Assembly: GCA_052117605.1 (NCBI GenBank)
Contig: JBQKIT010000015.1
Source of the DNA: CAG-791 sp000431495
GTDB taxonomy: Bacteria; Bacillota; Clostridia; Lachnospirales; Lachnospiraceae
Reading direction: 5' to 3' (one strand)
Length of the DNA stretch: 64,000 nucleotides
In this document: positions 1 through 8,749 of the stretch, one piece after another
Layout of the letters: each line of letters begins with the position of its first letter
How positions within the stretch are numbered: position 1 is the first letter of the stretch
The notes under the pieces: generated by a model
Databases searched by the model: none
What the model was told of the DNA's origin: nothing
What the model saw: the letters and a program-made list of their open reading frames with translations, nothing else
Program-made: the position numbers and the translations under genes

Positions 1-153
1 TAGATTTTGAAAAGCACCCTTTGGGGAGCTCTGTTAGAGTTACCCTTTTATAGCCACTGATAAAAAAGATAATTTTCTGCTAATCTATGCTTGACTTTTC
101 ATAGCTGGTCTTCTGCTATTATTATATACCATCAGCTTCGAGAAATCAGTCGC

Positions 154-214
154 AATGTAAAAAAGTTTTTTACATTACAGCCAGTAGCGGTCTCACTTAC
201 ACATTACTGGCTGT
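154..214. repeat. Two adjacent palindromes downstream of the transposase
   Basis: A perfect palindrome with 11-base arms and a single central base occupies 154-176 (AATGTAAAAAA, G, TTTTTTACATT). It is followed at once by an inverted repeat with 10-base arms, 177-186 (ACAGCCAGTA) and 205-214 (TACTGGCTGT), around an 18-base loop. They lie just past the end of the transposase and accessory ORF. They could terminate transposase transcription or mark the element end. The sequence 1-153 shows nothing else I can name. Confidence 0.6.
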
Positions 215-219
215 TTTCT

Positions 220-365
220 TTATTCTGTCTCCGGAGCGCCTTTAATAAACGCCATGATCTCCGCGTAAGAGCGATCACTTTTTATAACAGCTTCAAAGCA
301 GCCTTCTGCTGTTCGATCTTTGCATCCAGTGTGTCTGTGTTGACCTTATGTCTTCCGCGTGCCAT
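220..365 (-). pseudogene. Small accessory ORF of the IS element, frameshifted
   Basis: An ATG at 363-365 overlaps the end of the transposase gene and opens MARGRHKVNTDTLDAKIEQQ, a short basic-then-helical start like the small proteins that often follow IS1634-type transposases. After 27 codons this frame hits a stop. Shifting by one base in the T run near 294-297 (plus coordinates) restores a sensible continuation ending KSDRSYAEIMAFIKGAPETE and a stop at 220-222. The total, 146 bases, is one short of a multiple of three, as a single-base deletion would give. The function of this family is unknown to me. It may instead be a chance frame, but the coherent two-part protein argues against that. 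Confidence 0.45.
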
Positions 366-2100
366 CTTGCTTTCCCTCCTGTGTCCTGACCTTCAGCACC
401 TTCGGGTTCAGCTGGTCGCTGATCTCCTGGGCTTTCCTTTTTACATAGTTCGTGTCGATTCCAAACGCTTTCAGTATCGTTTTCTGTGTTGCCGTGACTG
501 CATGATCAAGCCGGTACACGCCGTCTGCCTGGCGGATCATCTCTATCTTTTCAAGCTCCCGTATTGATGCCGACACGTTCATATCGTTCGGCTTTTCCAG
601 AAGTTCTTCTTCCTCATCTTTCAGCTTCGTGTACATACGGTTCCGGATGATCAGCGCGACAAACGCGATCAGCATCTGTCCTTCAGGAGATTCACCCGTA
701 TAGACCCTCAGACTCCGGTTGCCCAGAAAGCTCTTATCCGCTTTGAACAGCTTTTCCGAGGCGTCCCTGCTCTTATAGAGATCAAGCGCTTCTTTTGCAG
801 ACATTTCAGCTGAAGTAATGATACAGAAGTATCCGCACATCTTCAGTTCTTCTTCTATGACAGAAGCCTTTTCTATCCCGCAGACAAAACACTGGTCATC
901 TTTTCCTTCGTGATAATACTCAAGGCTGAAGTACTTCTCATAACTCTTATCAATGATGACAGGCTGTCCTTTCTGCTTTTTCAGGTATGCTGCGATCCGG
1001 TCGATCTTTGATTCCAGGTCTTCACGCTCCGAAGTGGCTTTACTGTAGCTGTAATAAATGTGCAGATACCGATCCTTTTCATCCGAATAGAAGACCTTTG
1101 TCTTTACGGTCGTACCATTTACCTGGTACCGGCGGATCGTATACTGCCGTTTCTCCTCAAAGCTTCCTTGGACTTCCCGGATCTTATCGTTCACAAAAGA
1201 CTTCATCCCCTTGACCATGATTACGAAATCATAGCCCAGATGATCCATGTACCGGATGTTCTCTCTGGAAAAACACCCTCTGTCCAGGATAAAACCGGCA
1301 TTCTTATACCCATACGATACGGCCTTGTTCAGCATCAACTGAAGCTGAGAGATATCGACGATACTGCCCGGATAGGTCTCGTAGAACAGCGGCTCCCGGT
1401 TGTTGCAATCGTACGCTATGGAATAGTTGAAGATCGGAAGCCCCCGGTCTTCCCTGGCATGTCCGAATTCAACGATCTCGATATCACCGGCCTGGCAGTT
1501 CTTATTGGTAGAATCATAGGAAATATAGATCTTATCCTGCTTTTTCCTGACCGCGTTCCATTCGTTCTGGAAAGAAACGCTGTCCTCCACTGAGATCTGG
1601 CTGATGAATGTCGATACGGTGGAGTCGCTGCAGATCTTATACTCCGGCGTGAAAAGCGGATGGTTATAGGCATAATCCGGATAGTACTGTCCGGCATTAT
1701 TCTCTGTAGTGAGATAATACGCTGCCAGATCAAGAAACAGGCCTGTGCCGCGGTCATCGCCGTAAAGGGCGCTGATGATCTTGTCAAGAAGGCTTTCCAC
1801 CATCATTTTTTCGATCACGATCCATGTCCCGATGCGCAGGCAGCTGCTCCTGGCATCCTGTCCCTGATCCTCCGGCAGTTCGGCGTCCGGAAAGTAAGTC
1901 AGGAAGTTTGGATTCTGATACATCATTTCCGGATCGTCTTCACATTTCTTACCGATCGTTATGCGTTTGGGGATGTTGTATTTCTTGTCCGGCTTATAAA
2001 TCCGGTCATACTCGTAATTGATGTAGACGACCCCTTTGATCGTCCGTTCATAAATCCTACCCTTGACCTCGGGTATTTTGACCTTGAAATCGTAATACAT
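346..2100 (-). mobile_element. IS1634-like DDE transposase
   Basis: The 584-residue product is a full-length DDE transposase of the IS4 superfamily, closest to the IS1634 group by length and pattern. Likely catalytic residues are D196 (in YISYDSTN), D273 (in FILDRG) and E449. The third lies in a clear Y-x2-R-x3-E-x6-K signature (Y442, R445, E449, K456) that defines the IS4 type. It would cut and rejoin the element ends. The reading frame is intact, so the protein may still be active. A small second frame overlaps its 3' end. I could not define terminal inverted repeats or a target duplication, so the element limits (perhaps about 100-2220) are uncertain. The assignment to the IS4 superfamily is firm; the subgroup is less so. 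Confidence 0.9.
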
Positions 2101-2167
2101 TAAGATCGTTTAACCCTCAAAAATAAAGTATGTATATCTACTCAATGGTTATGCTAAAGATAGCCCA

Positions 2168-2219
2168 GAAAATCAATAGAAACGTTGATTTTCCAGGCTT
2201 TTCAAAGTCTTCAAAGTCT
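2168..2219. repeat. Hairpin and short direct repeat upstream of the transposase
   Basis: Arms GAAAATCAA (2168-2176) and TTGATTTTC (2185-2193) form a 9-base stem with an 8-base loop. Two tandem copies of TCAAAGTCT follow at 2202-2219. This lies about 70-120 bases upstream of the transposase start and may belong to the right end of the element. The 2220-2322 stretch shows no gene. Confidence 0.4.
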
Positions 2220-2322
2220 TTTATTCGATTGAGTGCTAACCCTCATCGGAAGTTAAGAATTATTATCTCCGGAGAATCCGCGATGCCATGCTGGAATCTT
2301 CTGGCCCCCTGTCCTTACACCT

Positions 2323-2635
2323 CCATGCATCCTGAAAATGCTTCAGGCGCTCTGAGAGATTATTTTTCTACAACAAAAGCATCCTTGTATGAGCATTCTT
2401 CCAAATTGAGATGCTTTTCTCCGATAAAAATAATCCCTGACTGAAGATTCTGCCGAATAAAGATGCTTTCCATCACCATAAAGTAATCCCTGCCCGAATA
2501 TTCTTCCGAATCAGGATTACTCCATCACCGAAAAGTAATCCCTGCCCGAATACTCTTCCGAATCAGGATTACTCCATCGCTGAAAAGTAATCTCTGGCAG
2601 AATGTTCTGCCAAATAAAGATGCATCCTATCGCAA
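2323..2635 (+). repeat. 52-bp palindromic repeat array A (6 units)
   Basis: Six head-to-tail units; the core GCATCC or TAATCC begins at 2327, 2379, 2431, 2484, 2536 and 2588, giving steps of 52 or 53. Each unit is a left arm (for example AGTAATCCCTG), about 19 variable bases, a right arm (CAGGATTACT), and an 11-12 base linker such as CCATCACCGA. Units 4 and 5 pair GTAATCC with GGATTAC, while unit 2 pairs AGCATC with GATGCT: both arms have changed together. It lies between the IS element and the 3' end of the gene at 2781-3731. No coding frame is convincing. The remaining 2636-2780 sequence shows no feature. Confidence 0.9.
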
Positions 2636-2780
2636 CAAGACCAGTAAAGACACATTCTTTCCCTCCGGAAGCCAGTTTCCCACGGCTTTGGTCCGTTCAA
2701 AGTTTCCGCTCTAAATACATTCAGGAGAACCACAGCGTTTTCACACTCCGATTCTCCTGATCACGACTAAAACCCATATA

Positions 2781-3731
2781 TTATTCATCAACAAAATCAA
2801 AGGGAAGCTCTACACTCTCCGAATCACGCTGATGAAAGGACACATTTCCGCCTTCTTCCACAACCACATTTCCCGGCTCACGGACAGGATTCTTGTTCTC
2901 TCCCGGTTGTACTGTCGTTCCCGGAGTGCCTGTACCTGAAGTGCTTCCGGAGCTCCCGGTAACTCCTGTACCACCAACTCCGGTGCTTCCAGAAGTCACA
3001 GTATTTCCAGTACCCCCGGTATTACCAACCGATGAAGCATTTCCGGCATTCCCGGAAGCCGCAGAATTTCCGGCCACAGAACCACTCCCAGCAGCCGCAG
3101 TATTTCCGGCAGCCAAACCATTCCCAACATCTGTAGAATTCCCAGCACCCGCGGAATTCGCAGCACCAGCCTTCTTACTCGCTGCCGCACTTTCTCCGGT
3201 CATGATCGGAAGTCCTACACTCTCCGCATCACTGCCACTCTCGCCAGAAATCTTATTCTCCGCTTTCCGGTCTTCCGGAATCTTCTCCCAGCCTTCTGCC
3301 GTCTCCTTTGAGGTCGTCCCCTTTACCGCTACTGCTGATGAAGTCGTCCCCTCCGAAGCACTCTCCTTTGAGGCACCCTCCGATGAGCTCCCATCTCCCG
3401 GAATGGTCTCCGACCAGATTTCGTCCTCCTGGATGGTCTCCGGTGTGCTGCTCCGATTCCAAAGAGCCGCTACCAAAATCACCACAAGAACCGCTGCTGC
3501 AAAAAGCAATATCGGAATGGCAGGCATCTTCCACTCCGCCCCCTTCCGGAAGCCTTCCTTCCGATGGCTTCCCTTCCGAAAACCGGAACGTCTCTTCCGG
3601 AAGCCTTCCTCCCGATGGCTTCCCTTCCGAAAACCGGAACGTCCCTCTCGGGAACCTTCCTCCCGGGGACCCGGTCTTCGTCCGGTCTCCCGGCCATCTG
3701 CCGCCGTATTTCTCTTGTTCCGTTCCTTCAT
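2781..3731 (-). CDS. Single-pass membrane protein, low-complexity extracytoplasmic tail
   Basis: I do not recognise a family. The 316 residues fall into three parts. Residues 1-65 are very basic and contain a 17-residue tandem duplication (RSGFRKGSHREEGFRKR and a near copy). A hydrophobic segment at about 70-92 (ending VVILVAALW) is the only membrane span. The rest is a long Ser/Thr/Gly/Ala/Asn-rich tail with many GN and GT steps, closing with an acidic FDFVDE end. The positive N-terminus predicts the tail outside. It sits last in the capsule-type operon, after the tandem repeat at 3771-4004, so a wall-spanning or glycan-associated role is possible but not shown. The reverse strand also stays open for long stretches here because of base composition. 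Confidence 0.6.
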   Translation of the reverse strand: MKERNKRNTAADGRETGRRPGPREEGSREGRSGFRKGSHREEGFRKRRSGFRKGSHRKEGFRKGAEWKMPAIPILLFAAAVLVVILVAALWNRSSTPETIQEDEIWSETIPGDGSSSEGASKESASEGTTSSAVAVKGTTSKETAEGWEKIPEDRKAENKISGESGSDAESVGLPIMTGESAAASKKAGAANSAGAGNSTDVGNGLAAGNTAAAGSGSVAGNSAASGNAGNASSVGNTGGTGNTVTSGSTGVGGTGVTGSSGSTSGTGTPGTTVQPGENKNPVREPGNVVVEEGGNVSFHQRDSESVELPFDFVDE

Positions 3732-3770
3732 TTACAGGGCCTCTCCTCGCAAACGCTTCACTACGCTTCG

Positions 3771-4004
3771 CTGCGATCAACTCCACTTCGCTTCGCTCCG
3801 CTGCAATCTACAATCAACTGCGATCAACTCCGCTTCACTTCGCTCCGCTGCAATCTGCAATCAACTGCGATCAACTCCGCTTCACTTCGCTCGCTGCAAT
3901 CTACAACCAACTGCGATCAACTCCGCTTCTCTTCGCTCCGCTGCAATCTGCAATCAACTGCGATCAACTCCGCTTCTCTTCGTTCTGCTGCAATCTACAA
4001 CCAC
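3771..4004. repeat. 47-bp tandem repeat, five units
   Basis: The motif CTGCGATCAACTCCGCTTC recurs starting at 3771, 3818, 3865, 3911 and 3958, a 47-base period with one 46-base step. The unit is rich in CTTCGCTCCGC-type triplets and contains CTGCAATCTGCAATCAA. It decays into related sequence up to about 4048. It fills the gap between the beta-helix gene remnant and the membrane protein gene, both on the minus strand. It is unrelated in sequence to the 52-bp family. No protein-coding role is convincing. Confidence 0.9.
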
Positions 4005-4048
4005 TCCGACCAACTTCGCCACTCCGCTCCGCTTCGCCGCGACCACCT

Positions 4049-4984
4049 TCACTTCACTTCATAAATTCGCAGCCACTCAAGGTCCAGCCACATCCCGCTT
4101 GTCAGGCTCTTCCCTGTGATCCTCAGGCTGCAGGAGCTTCCGGATCCTGCCATATAGGAGACCGCTCCGACCTTGAAACCGGTGCTCTCCGGGAGGCAGT
4201 CGTACCCGCCGGTCTGGGAGGTCTGAATGCCCCATTCGCCGGAGCCTTTCACGGAATAGACAAAGCGGTATTTCTTTCCGGCCTCCAGGAGATTCTGTCC
4301 GTCCGCCGTCTTCAGCTGACTGAGAGAATACGATCTTCCGCCCTTCTTCGAGCCGGTTGTCGTCCGCTTCAGGCGAAGGACCTTTCCATACAGGGCATAC
4401 GCGTCCTCGGCCACGCTTGCAGACATGCTGCCGTCCGAATTATAGGAGGAACCGGCTCCGGCAACGGCCGGATTCAGCTCGGCAACCAGAACGTCCTCCG
4501 CCTCGGTGCCCTCATTGAAGACCGTCCCGTCCTCAACCGATACCACGCAGCGCAGGTTGGCCTCGCCGCCAACCGACGTGCCCTTCAGCGTCACATTGGT
4601 TCCGGAATAGTTCCAGAACGAATCCTCCAGATTGCAATGGTCAATGGTGATCTCGTCCGCAAGAGCGGCCGCATTCTGGGTGATGATTCCGATTCCAGCC
4701 TGACTGTTGTTCCGGAAGGTGCAATTCGAAATCGTAATTTTACTGCACTTTCCTGCATCATTCGGCTCAATATCGATACCCATCATCGGAGCTTTTCCAT
4801 TGGAGGGCGTATCCGTGAAGCTGCTCGCCTCCACCCTCACCCGGTTTGCACTGACAATCGACATGTTGTTCCGCAGATTTTCCGAGGAGACGCAGTTCGA
4901 AATCACAACATTGGTGGAAGGAACCTTATTCGGAGTCTCTCCGACATAAATTCCATCTCCCCAGCCTTCTGTATTGTCCAACAA
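4049..4984 (-). pseudogene. 5'-truncated beta-helix surface protein
   Basis: The open frame has repeated strands typical of right-handed parallel beta-helix proteins (for example VVISNCVSSENLRNN, ITISNCTFRNNSQAGIGI, ITIDHCNLEDSFWNYSG), then a jelly-roll-like C-terminal part from about residue 190 resembling a carbohydrate-binding module. Such proteins usually bind or cleave polysaccharides outside the cell. There is no signal peptide and no ATG start: the frame begins at a TTG directly after a TGA, already inside a helix coil (DNTEGWGDGIYVGE). About 160 AT-rich, apparently noncoding bases lie upstream. The first part of the gene has therefore probably been deleted. It could be expressed only as a fragment. 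Its position behind cpsC/cpsD genes suggests a former exopolysaccharide role. Confidence 0.65.
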
Positions 4985-5147
4985 TCATTCGTTAATGTAT
5001 TTTTCTTCGCAATCGTTTATATTGTGATTGTGCGAATGAAAAATATATATGTTCCAGCCTCTGAATCATGAGATTACGGAATATAAAGTAAATAGCCTCA
5101 TCGTCTTATTCAGGCGGTGAGGCCGCCCACATGTTATGAGAAGAAAC

Positions 5148-5698
5148 TCAGAACTTGATCATAAAGGTTCCCATATCCTGAACAGCAATGTTAATCTTGC
5201 CGTGAGATACAACAACCTGTGTAGCTGTGACAGAGCCGTCCTTATGGATCTGATATACGGTAGCGGTCTGTCCGTCATACTTATTGCCGACACCTACGGT
5301 GTACTTGAAGGTACCAAAGCCGTCCCAGATCGACTTTCCGGCCTTGTACATGCAAAGCTTGTAAGGGCCGAAGGTCTTTTCGGTGCCGGTGGATGCAGCA
5401 GCAACATAGTCGGTCAGGGCCTTGGTTGCAGCGTCCTTCTCCGATGCCTTATAGCTGGTGGCAATCACCTTGTTATCGGTCGTCTCAGAGTAATCCGAAG
5501 AGAATCTGACTCCTGCAACTTCCTGATAGCTTCCTCCTCTCGGAATGTATGCATTGGCTTCTGCTGCCGGTGCTGCATTCTCCGAAGAGGTTACTTCCGT
5601 CGTTTTTACAGACGGCTGGGTGCAGCCATAACTGTGGTTTCGAATACCATTGTGGCAGTCAGAACTGCAGTAAGAGCTGCGGTAAACTTTCTATTCAT
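5148..5698 (-). pseudogene. Secreted protein gene with frameshift in signal region
   Basis: An ATG at 5696-5698 starts a signal-peptide-like sequence (MNRKFTAALTAVLTATMVFE, then TTVMAAP) that ends at a stop at 5606-5608. One base shift at the G run 5618-5620 (C run on the coding strand) joins it to QPSVKTTEVTSSENAAPA and on through a frame open to 5148, giving a plausible mature secreted protein of about 180 residues ending MGTFMIKF. I do not recognise the family. The best explanation is a one-base deletion in CCCC; a sequencing error or phase-variable tract is possible. Only the 3' part (from a GTG at 5468, 106 residues) is open without correction. It lies directly after the CpsD-like kinase gene. 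Confidence 0.6.
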
Positions 5699-5765
5699 AG
5701 TGCCTACTCCTTTCCTCATCATCCATGTGGTATATCAAAAATTCCTGCGGACATTGATACTGAAA

Positions 5766-6479
5766 TTATGACTCTCCGTATTTGCCGTAGTACTTGCCGT
5801 AATACTTCCCGTAGTAGCGACCGTAGTATTTGCCGTAGTAGCCCTTCTTGCCATCCATATCGACCTTGTTGAGCACACAGCCAAGGATCCGGCAGCCGGC
5901 CTTGACCAGCTGATTCTGGACCGTCTGTGCAAACCGGTAGCTGATGGTGCCTGCGGAGAGCACCAGAATGGTTCCATCACATTTTTTACCAATGATAGCA
6001 GAATCAATGACACTTCCAAGCGGCGGGGAATCAACAATTACGTAGTCATATTGCTCTCTCGCCTTTTCAAGAAGCTGGGTAAAGGCATCGCTGTTCAGGA
6101 GCTCGCTCGGCGTCGGCGTTGTCGGTCCTGCGAGGATGATATCGAAGCCGTTCTCATCCGTGGTACAGATGGCATCCTCCATTCTGCACTGCCCGACCAG
6201 ATAGTTGGCCAGCCCGTAACGCACCTTCCCCGCGCGAATATGCTCTCTCATAACCGATTTGCGAAGATCCGCATCGATCATCAGGACGCGATTATTGTTC
6301 TGTGCGAAGGATCTGGAAAGCTCAAAGGAAACCTCGGACTTCCCTTCGTTCGGCGTACAGCTCGTCACAGTGATGGTACGGACGTTCTTGCCGCTGAACT
6401 CAATGTTGGAGCGAAGCGTTTTATAGGCCTCCAGGGTCCGGAAGGACAGATCTTCTTGATACAAACACAGCTGCTGCAT
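5766..6479 (-). CDS. CpsD/CapB-type bacterial tyrosine kinase
   Basis: This 237-residue BY-kinase autophosphorylates on tyrosine and controls export and chain length of capsule or exopolysaccharide together with its membrane activator. Walker A (SCTPNEGKS, about 40-48), Walker A' (VLMIDAD, about 65-71) and Walker B (YDYVIVDS, about 143-150) are all present. The C-terminus is a striking tyrosine cluster of repeated YYGK steps (about 212-234), the usual autophosphorylation site but unusually regular. The start lies 2 bases after the stop of the CpsC-like gene, so the two are surely translated together; Firmicutes split this system into two such proteins. The secreted-protein gene follows. No initiating glycosyltransferase is present nearby, so the rest of the locus may be lost or elsewhere. 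Confidence 0.93.
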   Translation of the reverse strand: MQQLCLYQEDLSFRTLEAYKTLRSNIEFSGKNVRTITVTSCTPNEGKSEVSFELSRSFAQNNNRVLMIDADLRKSVMREHIRAGKVRYGLANYLVGQCRMEDAICTTDENGFDIILAGPTTPTPSELLNSDAFTQLLEKAREQYDYVIVDSPPLGSVIDSAIIGKKCDGTILVLSAGTISYRFAQTVQNQLVKAGCRILGCVLNKVDMDGKKGYYGKYYGRYYGKYYGKYYGKYGES

Positions 6480-6481
6480 GA

Positions 6482-7561
6482 TCAGTTCCCTCCTTTCTGA
6501 ATCCTGTCATTCGATTCATGATCCTCGTCTGCGCTCACTTCTTCATGGAAGTCGTAATCGTAATCCTCTTCGTCGTGAAGCTTGTCTTCTGCAAGGAATT
6601 CCTCCGTGCCGAAATCCGCCTCTTCGTCGAAATCCGGATTCGGGCGGCTCACCACCTTTCGCTTCGGACGTTCTGCCGGAGGGGCAGCCTGCTGCATGGC
6701 AGCCCTCTTGCCGTTATTCGGATTCTTCTTTTTCTTCCCTTTTCCCTTTTCTGCGCCTCCGATGTTCTCATCCAGAGGAATCAGCGCCAGTGTGGAAAGG
6801 CCAAGGTACTGTTCCACGTCTTCGCTGGTCTTGATGGTATCGTCCAGGATATACTGGAGCGTCACAATTCCTCCGACCAAAAGGGCTCCGAGAAGCGCTC
6901 CGAGAAGCGTCCACTTGCTGCAGCTGGGTGCGGATTTCTCCGTCGGGAGGTTGGCCACCTCATAGGTGTTCACCGCATTGATCTGCATCGTGTTGATGAT
7001 GAGGTCCGAAGCTTCCACGCGGATATCGTCGGCAAGTGCCTGTGCAAGAGCCGGATTCGTATCCGTCACCGTGATGGATACGATTCGGGTATCGGTCGGC
7101 GTATTCACCTCGACCTTCTTCAGGAACTCTTTATAGTCATAGGCCGACTCCAGATGGTTGTCTGCAATGACCTTCTCGATAACCGTCCGGGAAGTGATCA
7201 GCTCTGCGTAGTCCTTTGTGAGCTGGGAGCCCACCTGAAGATCCGTATAGGTGGACTGTCCGCCGGAGCCGCTCTCCTTGTCCAGCACATAAATCTTGGT
7301 GGTGGACTGGAACTCCTCCGGAATGACGAATTTGCTGAATGCGTATGCCGCACCGCCCAAAAGAAGTGCCACCAGAAGAATCAGCCAGATCCAGTGCCAG
7401 AGAACGCCAAAGAGCTCTGCGAGATCGATGGTTAATTCATCGTCGGAGGAGCTCCCCATGCCGCTCTGCGGCGAGTAGTAATTGGATGCGGCAGCATTGC
7501 CTGCGCCACTCTGTGCATTTCGGAAATCACTGCTTCGATCTACCTGTGTCTGCTGAATCAT
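6482..7561 (-). CDS. CpsC/Wzz-type chain-length determinant, kinase activator
   Basis: This 359-residue inner-membrane protein has the polysaccharide copolymerase layout: an N-terminal cytoplasmic arm, a first membrane span (about 57-75), an extracytoplasmic Wzz domain with the typical PEEFQSTTKIYVLD start and a coiled helical part, and a second span (about 217-238). In Gram-positive bacteria this protein binds and activates the CpsD kinase encoded next. The cytoplasmic C-terminus is unusually long (about 270-359): a lysine-rich stretch, then a strongly acidic stretch rich in Asp, Glu and His. Most CpsC proteins end soon after the second span, so this tail is an extra. It is the first gene of the minus-strand operon; its leader begins at 7562. 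Confidence 0.9.
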   Translation of the reverse strand: MIQQTQVDRSSDFRNAQSGAGNAAASNYYSPQSGMGSSSDDELTIDLAELFGVLWHWIWLILLVALLLGGAAYAFSKFVIPEEFQSTTKIYVLDKESGSGGQSTYTDLQVGSQLTKDYAELITSRTVIEKVIADNHLESAYDYKEFLKKVEVNTPTDTRIVSITVTDTNPALAQALADDIRVEASDLIINTMQINAVNTYEVANLPTEKSAPSCSKWTLLGALLGALLVGGIVTLQYILDDTIKTSEDVEQYLGLSTLALIPLDENIGGAEKGKGKKKKNPNNGKRAAMQQAAPPAERPKRKVVSRPNPDFDEEADFGTEEFLAEDKLHDEEDYDYDFHEEVSADEDHESNDRIQKGGN

Positions 7562-7670
7562 AGATATGTTGTCCTTTCATCATGCCGAAGATGTTTTCTG
7601 TAAGAATATCCAGCCTTTTGATGAATCATTGTACTCTTTTTCCCACAAATATCCTATAGAGTAGACGGAA

Positions 7671-7737
7671 AACAACCTCTCGTAAAGTGGCAGAGTAGTG
7701 ATTCTTCCGTGCCACTTATTCCTATTCTAAGGTTGTT
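7671..7737 (-). terminator. Nested inverted repeats between pfkB-type and cps genes
   Basis: Outer arms AACAACCT (7671-7678) and AGGTTGTT (7730-7737) enclose inner arms AAGTGGCA (7685-7692) and TGCCACTT (7710-7717). On the minus strand the stem ends in GGTTGTTTTCC, a weak U-rich tail, so the simplest role is terminator of the 1-phosphofructokinase transcript before the capsule operon. The nesting could also make it a leader structure or operator for the operon. Confidence 0.5.
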
Positions 7738-7768
7738 CTGCTCTTAAATTATGCGGTTCGGTTTTTCG

Positions 7769-8710
7769 TCAGCGGATCGTACCGTTTGTCAGTTGCTCAT
7801 ACAGTACAAGGATCTCCTGCTGACCCGCAAGGCCCTCCTGATAGGCGCTGGCGCTTCCGGCTGCAAGGCCCATGAGAAAGGCCTTCTGAAAGGCTTCTTC
7901 GCTGCTTCCGGCCTGCAGATAACCCGCAAGGAAGCCTGCCACCATGGAATCTCCCGCACCAACGCCGTTGACGAGCGTTCCTTCCGGCGTTGGGTGCTGA
8001 TGCCACCCGCCGTTCTCATCCAGAAGAGCGGCCCCGTCCCCGGCCATGGAGATCAGGACGTTCCGGGCGCCCAGCTTCTGCAGTCTCCGGGCCATGCACC
8101 TCAAGGCATCTGAGTCGTCGCCTGCTTCCCGGTGCTTCCCGGTCAGAAGCTCTGCGAGCTCGTCCCGGTTTGGCTTGATCAGGAATGGGTGCTGCGGAAG
8201 TGTATGAAGGAGCGTCTCTCCCGCTGCATCCACTACGACCTTTACGCGCTCCGGAAGGAGCTTCATCAGCTCTGCATACAGGGTTTTGCTCATTCCGGAG
8301 GGGATGCTTCCGGAGAGAACAAGAATGTCATGTTCTGACAGGTGTGCTATTTTACCTTTTAATATGGAAAGAGAGGCTTCGTCAATGGTAGGTCCTCTCC
8401 CATTGATTTCCGTTCCTTCCAGGTTCTTCAGCTTCACATTGATGCGGGAGCACCCTTCCGGAAGCTTGAGGAAATCACAGTAGATTTCCCTTTCCCTCAG
8501 CTGTCTTCGGATCTCCTCTCCGACGAAGCCTGCGGTGAAGCCAAGCGCCGTATTCGGAACGCCGAGCGCCGTCAGGACGAGAGAAACGTTGATGCCCTTT
8601 CCGCCCGCGGTGAGGATTTCCTCCTGTGTGCGATTTGTCCTTCCGGGTTTGAATTCCGGTACCGATACGATATAATCCAGAGAAGGATTGAAGGTTACTG
8701 TGTAGATCAT
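7769..8710 (-). CDS. 1-phosphofructokinase (PfkB family)
   Basis: This 313-residue ribokinase-family enzyme most likely phosphorylates fructose 1-phosphate to fructose 1,6-bisphosphate in the cytoplasm. It begins MIYTVTFNPSLDYIV, as in FruK and tagatose-6-phosphate kinases, has the AGGKGINVS substrate loop, and carries the VGAGDSMVAGF motif with the catalytic aspartate near the C-terminus. The ATG at 8710 is preferred over an in-frame start at 8782 because AAGGAG precedes it and homologues begin there. No fru PTS gene is adjacent. Tagatose-6-phosphate kinase is the main alternative. Confidence 0.85.
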   Translation of the reverse strand: MIYTVTFNPSLDYIVSVPEFKPGRTNRTQEEILTAGGKGINVSLVLTALGVPNTALGFTAGFVGEEIRRQLREREIYCDFLKLPEGCSRINVKLKNLEGTEINGRGPTIDEASLSILKGKIAHLSEHDILVLSGSIPSGMSKTLYAELMKLLPERVKVVVDAAGETLLHTLPQHPFLIKPNRDELAELLTGKHREAGDDSDALRCMARRLQKLGARNVLISMAGDGAALLDENGGWHQHPTPEGTLVNGVGAGDSMVAGFLAGYLQAGSSEEAFQKAFLMGLAAGSASAYQEGLAGQQEILVLYEQLTNGTIR

Positions 8711-8743
8711 TTTTGTTTTCTCCTTGCTGCAGGTAATACATCC

Positions 8744-8749
8744 ATTATA
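8744..8749 (-). promoter_or_regulatory. Candidate -10 box of the 1-phosphofructokinase gene
   Basis: TATAAT on the minus strand lies 34 bases upstream of the chosen ATG. No good -35 hexamer sits at 16-18 bases (only CGCTAA-like sequence), so an activator may be needed or the match is chance. Confidence 0.35.

Noticed and set aside
1..2322. Terminal inverted repeats and target duplication of the IS element
   Set aside because: I compared both flanks by eye; only short, weak matches were found, so no ends are claimed.
3308..5071. 587-codon plus-strand open frame
   Set aside because: It covers the reverse of the membrane protein gene, the 47-bp repeat and the beta-helix remnant; its composition is driven by the repeats.
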